A stretch of 64,000 nt of DNA, taken from NCBI GenBank assembly GCA_029564115.1, contig JAKQQP010000233.1:124001-188000 (forward strand). Direction: 5' to 3'. The notes beneath the pieces were generated by a model. It was not told the origin of the DNA and did not search any database. It saw nothing but the letters and a program-made list of their open reading frames with translations. The translations under genes were made by a program, and so were the position numbers. How positions within the stretch are numbered: position 1 is the first letter of the stretch; every line of letters starts with the position of its first letter. This document shows positions 54,540 through 63,051 of this stretch, piece after piece. The DNA comes from Candidatus Rifleibacteriota bacterium (GTDB lineage Bacteria; Riflebacteria; Ozemobacteria; Ozemobacterales; Ozemobacteraceae).

Positions 54540-55882
54540 TGAACACACTCTACTGGGACTGCTTCAGCGGCATTGCCGGCAATATGGCGGTGGCTTCACT
54601 GCTCGATCTCGGCGCTGACCGTGATAAACTTATAAACGGGCTGAATTCGATGCATTTTCCGGAAGGGCCAGTCAGACCGATAATTGAAGAACGTCTGGTT
54701 AATGGCATCAGAGGGCTGTATTTCAACACCCCCGACGATCATTCTGACGAACACGACCACCACCCCGATTCTGAAGAATACGCCCAACATGCTCATTGCA
54801 GCGGTGAAGTTCACGACCACCTGATAAAACACGGTGATCATGATCAATGTCACGATCACGACCATTCTCATGGGCAACACAGCCACTGTCACAATGGCAG
54901 CAGGCATCATCAGACAGAAGCACACCACCATCACGCACCGCATCGTGGTTTTAGTGAAATATGCGCCATGATCGACCATGCCGACATCAGTGAAAATGCA
55001 AAAAAAACAGCAAAAAATTGCTTCAAAGTGCTGGCTGAAGCAGAAGCTGCCATTCATGGCAAATCGATAGAAGAAGTGCATTTTCATGAAGTGGGCGCCC
55101 GCGACAGCATCGCCGATATCGTCGGTGCCGCGATATGCCTCGATGACCTGAATATAACAGAAGTAAGAGTTTCGCCAGTGCACCTTGGTTCGGGCTTCGT
55201 AAAATGCTCCCACGGCATCATGCCAGTACCGGCACCGGCAACAGCACTTCTATTGAAGGGCTACAGCGTAGTATTTGATCACGAAGTGAATTGCGAACTG
55301 ACCACCCCCACCGGCGCTGCCATTCTAAAGGGTGTCAATGCCAAAAATTCAGATGGGCCGCAGATTTTTACCAGAGTAGGGCACGGTCACGGCAGTAAAG
55401 ATACGGGCAGGGCAAATTTCCTCAGAGCATTTCTGACCGAGTCAGAAATGCAAAAAAAAAATGACCAGGTAACGGTACTGACAACGAATATAGACAATGC
55501 AACTGGCGAAGAGTTTGGCCTGGCTGTCTCCAGTCTTATGACCGCCGGAGCCCTGGACGTTTGTCTGGTTCCGATTCTTATGAAAAAGGGGCGGCCCGGC
55601 AACCAGTTGCAGGTAATTTCGCCGCTCGAGCTTACTGCCACTCTCGAAAAAATGATTTTCGAAATTCTACCAACGATAGGAATTCGACGCAGCGTTGTCG
55701 AACGCAGTCTGCTACAACGGGAGCCTGTCATATTGAATAGTGAATATGGTTCTGTCAGAGCTAAAAAAATTACGATGCCTGACGGTTCAGATAGAACTGA
55801 ACCTGAATTTTCTGAACTTGACCGAATTGCGCGGGAACAGAAGACCAGCCTGCAAAAAATAAAGCGGAGAATTGTCGTTTAG
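54536..55882 (+). CDS. larC: Nickel-pincer cofactor nickel-insertion protein LarC with His-rich insert
   Basis: A 448-residue LarC as one continuous frame; in Lactobacillus it is split by a frameshift (LarC1/LarC2). The N-terminal YWDCFSGIAGNMAVASLLDLGAD and the EVHFHEVGARDSIADIVGAAICLDDL block are the family core. Residues about 66-142 form a loop with dozens of His and Asp residues, a metal store. LarC uses CTP to insert nickel into the pincer. ATG 54536 overlaps the larB stop; ATG 54539 is the alternative. Confidence 0.9.
   Translation: MMNTLYWDCFSGIAGNMAVASLLDLGADRDKLINGLNSMHFPEGPVRPIIEERLVNGIRGLYFNTPDDHSDEHDHHPDSEEYAQHAHCSGEVHDHLIKHGDHDQCHDHDHSHGQHSHCHNGSRHHQTEAHHHHAPHRGFSEICAMIDHADISENAKKTAKNCFKVLAEAEAAIHGKSIEEVHFHEVGARDSIADIVGAAICLDDLNITEVRVSPVHLGSGFVKCSHGIMPVPAPATALLLKGYSVVFDHEVNCELTTPTGAAILKGVNAKNSDGPQIFTRVGHGHGSKDTGRANFLRAFLTESEMQKKNDQVTVLTTNIDNATGEEFGLAVSSLMTAGALDVCLVPILMKKGRPGNQLQVISPLELTATLEKMIFEILPTIGIRRSVVERSLLQREPVILNSEYGSVRAKKITMPDGSDRTEPEFSELDRIAREQKTSLQKIKRRIVV
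54734..54962 (+). repeat. His/Asp-rich metal-binding insert in larC
   Basis: Short units of His-Asp and His-X-His (HDHDHSHGQHSHCH and similar) fill codons 67-142. It is common in LarC and other nickel-handling proteins. Confidence 0.85.
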
Positions 55883-55934
55883 GGCACACTGTGCTATCAT
55901 TGCCGGGAAATCTACACAAGCAGCGAGGCAGACA

Positions 55935-57290
55935 ATGAATGTCGCAGGCATGTCTATCAGCATTATCGGAGCCGCAAAGAGCGGACTGGCCGCCGCCAGA
56001 AGCCTTAGCGAAAGCGGGGCACGCATCTTTATCTCGGATATCCAGTCGGAAGAAAAACTGCAACAAAGCCTTGCCCGCGAAAATTTAACCGACAAAGTCG
56101 AATACGAAGCAGGCGGGCACACTGAGCGCGTTCTGAATGCCGACTTCATTGTTCTCAGCCCTGGGGTGCGACCCGACATACCCGTTCTGGTAGAAGCCGC
56201 CAGCAGAAATATTCCGGTATATTCTGAGATAGAGGTCGCCTACCGTCTTTCAAAGGGGCGACGGCTTGTCGTTACCGGCAGTAACGGCAAAACCACCACT
56301 ACGACGCTGCTTTCGCTTTTTTGTCGCGAACAGTTTTCTGAAGTGTTTCTCGGTGGCAACATAGGCATCCCGATGATTGAATTCGCCACCAAAACCAGCG
56401 CAAATTCGGTTCAGGTTCTTGAAGTCAGCAGTTTCCAGCTGGAAACGATTTCTGAATTCAGGCCTGACATAGCGATAATCACTAACTTTTTCGAGAACCA
56501 TCTCGATCGTTACCCAAGCTACAGTGCTTATATAGAAGCCAAAAAGCGAATCGCCCTCAACATGAGTCCTGATCATTGGCTGATCTTGAACGCCGATCAA
56601 GCGCAAATGCGCGAAATGGCCGACAGTGTCACCTGCAAAGCAGCCTGGTTTGGCTGGAACACTACCGGCACAGCTCCCTGTGTCACCATTGTAGACGACA
56701 ATTTTGTCTTCATCGACAAGAATGGCCAGCAAAAATCTCTGTTCCCGGTCTCTTCAGTGAAGCTCATCGGCAGGCACAACCTCGAAAATGTTATGTGCGC
56801 GGCGCTGGCGGCAATTCTGGCCGGCGTAGATCCAAAACACCTGGAACCGGTCGTAAAAAGCTTTCCCGGAGTTGAACACCGTCTTGAATGGGTAACTGAA
56901 GTAAATGGCGTCACTTTTATCAACGATTCGAAGGGAACCAACTGCGCAGCTTCGATTACCGCTCTTCAGGCATGCAAACCGCCCATGATACTCATTGCCG
57001 GTGGCCGCGACAAGGGCACCGACCTTTCAGACTGGGTGACAGCGGTGCGCACTCTGAGCAAAGGCGTTGTGCTTTACGGAGAAGCCAGAGCAAGATTCAG
57101 ATCAGCTCTCGAAGGACTTGTCCCTCTGAAGACTGCCGGGTCTTTCGAACAGGCGGTCGAAACGGCTTATTCATGGGCTGAAAGTGGCGACACAGTGTTA
57201 CTTTCACCTGCCTGCAGCAGCTACGACCTTTTTCCCAATTTCGAAGTGCGCGGCGAAAGATTCAAAGAGCTGGTCAGAGCTTTAAAATAA
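55935..57290 (+). CDS. murD: UDP-N-acetylmuramoyl-L-alanine:D-glutamate ligase
   Basis: The start is ATG 55935 (GAGG seven bases upstream); the frame runs open from 55872 into larC. The 451-residue ligase has an N-terminal Rossmann part (ISIIGAAKSGLAAARSL), the ATP-binding VVTGSNGKTTTTTLL, NFFENHLDRYPSYSAYIEAK, and FINDSKGTNCAAS. It adds D-Glu to UDP-MurNAc-L-Ala in the cytoplasm. It opens the mur-fts cluster, and ftsW begins directly after its stop. Confidence 0.95.
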   Translation: MNVAGMSISIIGAAKSGLAAARSLSESGARIFISDIQSEEKLQQSLARENLTDKVEYEAGGHTERVLNADFIVLSPGVRPDIPVLVEAASRNIPVYSEIEVAYRLSKGRRLVVTGSNGKTTTTTLLSLFCREQFSEVFLGGNIGIPMIEFATKTSANSVQVLEVSSFQLETISEFRPDIAIITNFFENHLDRYPSYSAYIEAKKRIALNMSPDHWLILNADQAQMREMADSVTCKAAWFGWNTTGTAPCVTIVDDNFVFIDKNGQQKSLFPVSSVKLIGRHNLENVMCAALAAILAGVDPKHLEPVVKSFPGVEHRLEWVTEVNGVTFINDSKGTNCAASITALQACKPPMILIAGGRDKGTDLSDWVTAVRTLSKGVVLYGEARARFRSALEGLVPLKTAGSFEQAVETAYSWAESGDTVLLSPACSSYDLFPNFEVRGERFKELVRALK

Positions 57291-58469
57291 ATGACACGAA
57301 CCAGACATTTTGATCATCTGTTACTGTTTGTAGTCGTTGCACTGATGGGCCTTGGCCTGATAATGGTGTATTCGGCAAGTTCGGTGACGTCTCTGGCCAC
57401 CATGTCCGATGGTCTGTATTATTTCAAGAGACAGCTCATGTGGGTTGTGGTCGGCCTCCTGGCCATGCTGAGTATTTCACACATCCCTTATTACAAACTG
57501 GAAAAAGCAGCAGTGCCCCTGCTTGGCGTAGCGATTTTTCTGCTGATACTGGTTCTTGTTCCGGGAGTTGCACGCGATATCGGCGGTGCCAGACGCTGGC
57601 TCAGGTTTGGCGGCATCGGTTTTCAGCCATCTGAATTTGCCAAATTGTGTTTTGTAATTTATATCTCCCACTCAATTTCGCAAAGACAGGATCGCATTAA
57701 AAATTTTCTGCACGGCATGCTTCCTGACATGCTGGTGGCCGGGGCTCTTTTTATACTCATCTACAAAGAACCAAACCTGTCGACTGCAGCCCTGATAGGC
57801 GGAACCTATCTCACCATGTATTTTCTTGGCAACGGATCGTTACGCAACCTGGGCATGCTCGCTGCGGGCGGCAGCATACTGATCGTCGCCCTCATTTTTC
57901 AGGCCGGCTACCGCATGCGACGGTTCTGGGCGTTTATCGACCCCTGGGAAAACGCACGCACCAGTGGCTACCACATTATTCAATCACTGGTGGCGATAGG
58001 TTCAGGCGGTTTCTGGGGGCTTGGTCTGGGGCAAAGCCGCCAGAAGTTCTTCATTCTCCCAGAGCGCCACACAGACTTTATTTTTGCAATCATCTGCGAA
58101 GAGCTGGGCTTGCTTGGCGGAGTTCTCGTTCTCGTCATGTTTTTCGCCCTGATCTGGCGTGGCCTGTACATCGCCACGCGGGCTCCAGATAATTTCGGAT
58201 TTCTGCTCGCTTCTGGTATAACAGCAATTATCGGCCTTCAGGTTCTGGTAAATATAGGTGTTGTTCTCAGTCTCATGCCGACTACAGGTATCACACTGCC
58301 ATTTGTCAGCTATGGCGGCTCGAGTCTCGTATTTCTGGCAATAGGCGTAGGTATTCTGCTGAACATCTCGCGTTACGGAGCCGGGCGAAACGCCTTTGAA
58401 GACTACAAAGCGACGCCATTTTCGGGTCAATTCAGCGAACCGAACGTGTCTATCTCAAGAAGAAGGTAA
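57291..58469 (+). CDS. ftsW: Peptidoglycan polymerase FtsW (SEDS family)
   Basis: The 392-residue protein has ten TM helices and the SEDS core: VARDIGGARRWLRFGGIGFQPSEFAKL, RRFWAFIDPWENARTSGYHIIQSLVAIGSGGFWGLGLGQS and GITLPFVSYGGSSLVFLAIGVGILLNIS. It makes septal glycan with a class B PBP. No spacer separates it from murD, and three bases separate it from murG. The partner PBP gene is not in the window. Confidence 0.95.
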   Translation: MTRTRHFDHLLLFVVVALMGLGLIMVYSASSVTSLATMSDGLYYFKRQLMWVVVGLLAMLSISHIPYYKLEKAAVPLLGVAIFLLILVLVPGVARDIGGARRWLRFGGIGFQPSEFAKLCFVIYISHSISQRQDRIKNFLHGMLPDMLVAGALFILIYKEPNLSTAALIGGTYLTMYFLGNGSLRNLGMLAAGGSILIVALIFQAGYRMRRFWAFIDPWENARTSGYHIIQSLVAIGSGGFWGLGLGQSRQKFFILPERHTDFIFAIICEELGLLGGVLVLVMFFALIWRGLYIATRAPDNFGFLLASGITAIIGLQVLVNIGVVLSLMPTTGITLPFVSYGGSSLVFLAIGVGILLNISRYGAGRNAFEDYKATPFSGQFSEPNVSISRRR

Positions 58470-58472
58470 AGT

Positions 58473-59555
58473 ATGCGTATAATTTTCAGCGGCGGCGGCA
58501 CAGGCGGCCATATCTACCCGGCACTGGCAATCAGAGAAAGTCTTGCCCGCCACTTTGAATTCGAAAGCGGCTATGTAGGCGTCAGCGGCGGCATGGAAGA
58601 AAAAATCGTCAGTCGCGAAAAAGATATACCTTTCTTCGGAGTTCGGGCACAGGGGATGCCGCGCAGCATCAGTGCGGCCTGGTTAACTTTTCCCTTTAAA
58701 AACATCGGAGGAATAATAGACGCCTGGCAACATCTGAGAAAATTCAAACCTGATCTGGCCATCACCACGGGTGGCTTCGTTGCCTTTCCGGTGCTTGCAG
58801 CCGCCAGACTTCTTGGCATCCCGGCGGTTATACATGAACAGAACGCCGCCATGGGGGTAACCAACCGGCTGTTTGCCAAAAGTGCCGCGAAAGTTCTTCT
58901 AACATACGCCTCTGCGGCCAAAGAAGACGGCAGTCGCGTCATTCTGACCGGCAACCCGGTGCGTTCAGCATTTCTCAGAGAAATACCCGCCAGCAACCGT
59001 TTTAACCGCAAACCCGGCGAATTTATCGTTCTGGCTGTAGGTGGCTCGCGTGGCGCCATGTCTCTGAACCGCGCCTGTATCGAGCTGACACAAAACTGGC
59101 TGCCTCAGCACCCTCAGATACGTCTGATCCACATCAGCGGAGAACGCGACTTCGACATGGTTAAATCAGCCACAGAAAAAGCTTCTGACAATTACACCCT
59201 CCTGCCCTACCTGCACGAAATGCGCGAAGCCTTCGAAGTAGCCGATTTACTGGTTTCAAGGGCAGGAGCCACAATTCTTGCCGAAATCGCCGTATGCAAA
59301 AAACCGGCCGTACTGGTGCCTTTCCCCTTTGCCACAGATAATCACCAGGAAAAAAATGCGCGGGTTCTCGAAGAGCTTGGGGCAGCACGCCTGATGCTAG
59401 ACCGCGACCTGAATGGAACTCGGCTGGCCGCAATGCTTGAAGAACTCAACAACCCCGAAAAACTGCAAAAAATGGCGGCAGCCATGGAAAAAAGCCGGCC
59501 TCAGGATGTAGAAGAAAGAATTTGCACAGAAATTTCCCGGCTGTTGAGGTCATAA
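58473..59555 (+). CDS. murG: UDP-GlcNAc:lipid I GlcNAc transferase
   Basis: The 360-residue GT-B glycosyltransferase has the Gly-rich N-terminal loop SGGGTGGHIYPALAI, IHEQNAAMGVTNRL, GGSRGAMSLN and the UDP-GlcNAc site LVSRAGATILAEIAVCKKPAVLVPFPFATDNHQEKNA. It converts lipid I to lipid II on the inner membrane face. The length is usual (about 355). An 89-base gap precedes ftsQ. Confidence 0.95.
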   Translation: MRIIFSGGGTGGHIYPALAIRESLARHFEFESGYVGVSGGMEEKIVSREKDIPFFGVRAQGMPRSISAAWLTFPFKNIGGIIDAWQHLRKFKPDLAITTGGFVAFPVLAAARLLGIPAVIHEQNAAMGVTNRLFAKSAAKVLLTYASAAKEDGSRVILTGNPVRSAFLREIPASNRFNRKPGEFIVLAVGGSRGAMSLNRACIELTQNWLPQHPQIRLIHISGERDFDMVKSATEKASDNYTLLPYLHEMREAFEVADLLVSRAGATILAEIAVCKKPAVLVPFPFATDNHQEKNARVLEELGAARLMLDRDLNGTRLAAMLEELNNPEKLQKMAAAMEKSRPQDVEERICTEISRLLRS

Positions 59556-59644
59556 CAAGCATGCTCTGTCAATCAATAAAGTTGCTGCTTGTACTAATCA
59601 GGCGGCAGTGATAAAATATTGCATCAAACCCGGAGATTGAAACT

Positions 59645-60547
59645 TTGTCAGGTGACTTCAGCAGGTCAAACCGTGCATATCGGCAGCCCCCTCAGCAACA
59701 GCTGACCGAAGAGGCTCGCAGCAAGCTGCGCCGCAAGCGTTATCGGTCGAGACTGTCGAGTTTTGCCCGCCTGCTTCATCCCTTGAAAACTGTGGCCTTC
59801 ACGCTGATAATAATCAGTCTTTGTTACACAGCAATCGTGCAGTTGCGGCACCTGTTTTTCAATACGTCATACTTCGAGATCAAAACACTCGAAGTCGAGG
59901 GAAATTCAACCCTCAGCCGCGAACACATCCTGAAAACCGCCGGGCTTGCTCCTGGGCTGAAACTTTTTTCCATAGACCGTGAAGCAATCAAAGACATTCT
60001 AAAAACCGACCCGCTGATCAAAAACGTCGAAATAGATCTTGACGGCCTATACACACTGAGACTTAAGATCACCGAAAGAAAACCGGTATTATATGCCAAA
60101 GCCGGTATAGCTTTTTACGAAATCTCTGATGACGGCATCATAATCAGCACCGAAGGAATGGGCGAGAAAGATCTTCCGGTAATCACCGGGCTGAAGCTAC
60201 AAACCGCACAAGCAGGAGATTCACTATCCAGTAATGACGACTTTTATTTTGCACACAACTGGATCAAATCTCTGGGTGACCGCATACTCCGGCAAATATC
60301 CGAAATCAACTTTTCCAGCGTGCAGAATCCATACCTTATTCTGATAACCGGCGAAAAAATTTTTCCGAGAAGTGTTGAAGATTTTAAAAATCGTTATGAT
60401 TTTTTGCGTGCACTCCTTGACAACCTTAGAAAGAATAATGTAGAACCATTCTACCTCGATATGAGGGCACCCAGCGAAATTGTCGTCCGTCCTAAAAAGT
60501 CCGCGGGTGCTTCGCAGAGAAACAGGGGTTCGGTTACCGGTGGATGA
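59645..60547 (+). CDS. ftsQ: Cell division protein FtsQ/DivIB
   Basis: The 300-residue protein probably uses the TTG at 59645, nine bases after CCGGAG. A basic cytoplasmic tail precedes one TM helix (TVAFTLIIISLCYTAIVQL). A POTRA domain follows (KTLEVEGNSTLSREHILKTAGL), then an FtsQ-type beta domain. It links early and late divisome proteins. FtsQ is poorly conserved, but position between murG and ftsA makes the call firm. ftsA starts eight bases before its stop. Confidence 0.88.
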   Translation: MSGDFSRSNRAYRQPPQQQLTEEARSKLRRKRYRSRLSSFARLLHPLKTVAFTLIIISLCYTAIVQLRHLFFNTSYFEIKTLEVEGNSTLSREHILKTAGLAPGLKLFSIDREAIKDILKTDPLIKNVEIDLDGLYTLRLKITERKPVLYAKAGIAFYEISDDGIIISTEGMGEKDLPVITGLKLQTAQAGDSLSSNDDFYFAHNWIKSLGDRILRQISEINFSSVQNPYLILITGEKIFPRSVEDFKNRYDFLRALLDNLRKNNVEPFYLDMRAPSEIVVRPKKSAGASQRNRGSVTGG

Positions 60548-61769
60548 TTTGATTGTTGGCCTCGACATAGGCACTACCAAAGTCTGTGCAGTTATAGGTG
60601 AGCTTCAGAATGGGCGCACCATCAACGTGCTCGGCGTTGGCAGCGCATCTTCCGGTGACGGTGTCAAAAAGGGCGCCATCGTTGATATCGAACGAACAAC
60701 TCAGGCTATTATCGACGCCGTCGAAGAAGCCGAAAAATCTGCAGATGTCGTGATCGATAACGTGTATGTAGGTATTGCCGGTGCCCATATCTGTTCGATG
60801 AACAGCCAGGGCATAGTTGCCATCAAGGGCAACAACCAGGAAATAACCTCAGAAGATATCGACAGGGCCGTAGAAAACGCCAAAACGGCGATTTCGATAC
60901 CGCCACACCAGGATATCATTCACATTTTACCTCGTGAATTCGTCGTCGACGAGCAGAAAGACATAAACAACCCTCTTGGTATGGTAGGCGGTCGTCTCGA
61001 AGCCCAGGTGCACATTGTAACCGGCGCCGTCACGGCCATGCAGAATATCATGAAATGCTGTGAAATGGCCAAACTAAAAGTAGAAGACGTAGTTCTACAA
61101 CAATACGCTTCGAGCATGGCCGTTCTCTCTGAAGACGAAAAGAAGCTGGGTGTCGTCCTCGTCGATATCGGTGGGGGCACCACCGATCTGATAATTTTCC
61201 AGAACGGGCACGTTGTCCACTCATATAGTATCGATATCGGCGGTCGCCTGGTCACCAATGATCTGGCCGTCGGGCTGAAGACTTCGACTCTGGCGGCAGA
61301 AGAATTAAAAATAAGCGCCGGAGTTGCACGGTCAGATCTTGCTGACGAACACATGGTGATCGAGGTTCCGGTTGCGGGCGGAGAACGCACCAAGCCCTAC
61401 CGTCAGATGTTTCTCGCAGAAATAATCGAACCGCGCATGGAAGAAATTTTTTACGAAGTAAAAAGTCAGATAGAAAAACACGTTTCTCTTGACGTCATAC
61501 CGGCCGGCGTTGTATTAACAGGGGGTAGCTCTCTTATGAATGGGTGCCCTGAACTCGCCGAAGAAATTCTTGGCCTGCCGGTGCGTCGCGGTTCGCCCGT
61601 AGAAATAGTCGGGCTCAGGGAACAAGTGCGCAAACCCCAGTATTCAACAGCTCTTGGACTTATAAGGTATGGCGCACAAAATTATCGTGCACCCACTAGA
61701 GAATCCGGTGCACTTCGTGGTATAATTGACCGAATTCAGTCAGTCATCCGAAAATTCTTCACCGATTGA
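60540..61769 (+). CDS. ftsA: Cell division protein FtsA
   Basis: The actin-like ATPase, 409 residues from GTG 60540; the frame opens at 60480 but the GTG gives the usual start MDDLIVGLDIGTTKVCAVIG. Motifs are phosphate-1 LDIGTTKV, phosphate-2 VLVDIGGGTTDLIIF and adenosine GVVLTGGSSLMNGCPELAEEILGLPVRRG. FtsA tethers FtsZ to the membrane through a C-terminal amphipathic helix, here SVIRKFFTD. It overlaps the end of ftsQ by eight bases. Confidence 0.94.
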   Translation: MDDLIVGLDIGTTKVCAVIGELQNGRTINVLGVGSASSGDGVKKGAIVDIERTTQAIIDAVEEAEKSADVVIDNVYVGIAGAHICSMNSQGIVAIKGNNQEITSEDIDRAVENAKTAISIPPHQDIIHILPREFVVDEQKDINNPLGMVGGRLEAQVHIVTGAVTAMQNIMKCCEMAKLKVEDVVLQQYASSMAVLSEDEKKLGVVLVDIGGGTTDLIIFQNGHVVHSYSIDIGGRLVTNDLAVGLKTSTLAAEELKISAGVARSDLADEHMVIEVPVAGGERTKPYRQMFLAEIIEPRMEEIFYEVKSQIEKHVSLDVIPAGVVLTGGSSLMNGCPELAEEILGLPVRRGSPVEIVGLREQVRKPQYSTALGLIRYGAQNYRAPTRESGALRGIIDRIQSVIRKFFTD

Positions 61770-61833
61770 TTGAGCAATAAACAGACAAAATTAGATTTTG
61801 CCGAAGGCAGAGCAGAAATAACAGGAGGCGAGC

Positions 61834-62961
61834 ATGGTGTTTGATTTTAACCAGGCGGCATTGGACAATGCGGAAATTAAGGTAATCGGCGTGGGTGGCG
61901 GCGGTTCGAATGCGGTAAACAGAATGATCGAAGCAGGTCTGGCAGGTGTTGAGTTCATAACTGCCAACACAGATGCACAGGCACTTACCCATTCCAATGC
62001 CAAAATCAAGATTCAGCTGGGCGACAAGCTGACAAAGGGTCTCGGCGCCGGTGCCAACTATGAAGTTGGTAAAAAAGCCGCTGAAGACGACAGAGAAGCC
62101 ATCGCCGAAGTTCTTGAAGGTGCCGACATGGTTTTCATCACTGCAGGCATGGGCGGCGGAACAGGCACTGGCGCTGCTCCGGTCGTAGCTGAAGTTGCCC
62201 GCGAAGTAGGCGCTCTGACTGTTGCCGTAGTGACCAAACCCTTCACTTTTGAAGGTCGCAAACGCTCTAACGCTGCCGAACTCGGCATCAAGAACCTCAA
62301 AGATCGCGTAGACGCCATCATCGTAATTCCGAATGACAAGCTTCTGCAGATTTCCAAAGAAAACGTCACCATGCTCGAAGCCTTTGGTTATGCAGACGAC
62401 ATTCTGCGCCAGGGCGTCCAGGGCATTTCCGATCTGATAGTTGTGCCCGGCCTTATCAATACTGACTTTGCCGACGTAAAAACCATTATGAGTTCAGCCG
62501 GTTCTGCTTTGATGGGCATCGGCACCGCAGAAGGCGAAAACCGCGCGGTAACCGCCGCTCAGATGGCTATTTCCAGCCCGCTTCTCGAGTCCTCGATTCA
62601 GGGTGCCAAGGGCGTTCTGATGAATATCACCGCCGGCCCAGACCTCGGAATTCACGAAGTCAACAATGCCTGCACCATCGTTCAGGAAGTGGTCGATCCC
62701 GATGCAAACATCATTTACGGTCATGCTGTTAACGAAGGCATGGGCAGTGCAATCAGAATTACCGTTATCGCCACTGGTTTCGGTGAAGAAGCCAAATCCG
62801 GTATCGATTCAAAGAAACGCATTCTCGACGACCTGCGCACAGTGCGCCCGGTGGCCGAAACTCACGTTCCCCAGCAGCAGGTTGTCAATGCTCCTCCGGC
62901 ATACAACGCCGCCGACGAACGTGAAATCCCGACCTTTTTGAGAAAACGCAGAAACGTCTGA
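61834..62961 (+). CDS. ftsZ: Cell division GTPase FtsZ
   Basis: The 375-residue tubulin homologue has the N-terminal [15 protein letters not shown], the GTP signature [21 protein letters not shown], and GFADDI-type [20 protein letters not shown]. The C-terminal linker is short, and the conserved tail [12 protein letters not shown] binds FtsA. It polymerises into the Z ring. AGGAGG lies close before the ATG. The tail has a more basic end (RKRR) than the common DIPAFLRK ending. Confidence 0.97.
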   Translation: MVFDFNQAALDNAEIKVIGVGGGGSNAVNRMIEAGLAGVEFITANTDAQALTHSNAKIKIQLGDKLTKGLGAGANYEVGKKAAEDDREAIAEVLEGADMVFITAGMGGGTGTGAAPVVAEVAREVGALTVAVVTKPFTFEGRKRSNAAELGIKNLKDRVDAIIVIPNDKLLQISKENVTMLEAFGYADDILRQGVQGISDLIVVPGLINTDFADVKTIMSSAGSALMGIGTAEGENRAVTAAQMAISSPLLESSIQGAKGVLMNITAGPDLGIHEVNNACTIVQEVVDPDANIIYGHAVNEGMGSAIRITVIATGFGEEAKSGIDSKKRILDDLRTVRPVAETHVPQQQVVNAPPAYNAADEREIPTFLRKRRNV

Positions 62962-62985
62962 GCAATATCCAACCCTGTTGCATAC

Positions 62986-63017
62986 AAGCCAGGGGCAGGC
63001 GCGCCTGCCCCTGGCTT
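62986..63017. terminator. 32-base perfect palindrome after ftsZ
   Basis: Bases 62986-63017 are a perfect inverted repeat (15-16 bp arms, G/C-rich) beginning 25 bases after ftsZ. No T-run follows; instead the sequence runs into TATAAT at 63017-63022. It may stop transcription or serve as an operator for the next gene. Confidence 0.55.
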
Positions 63018-63051
63018 ATAATATCTGAAGATATAAAATAGTGAGACGGCT

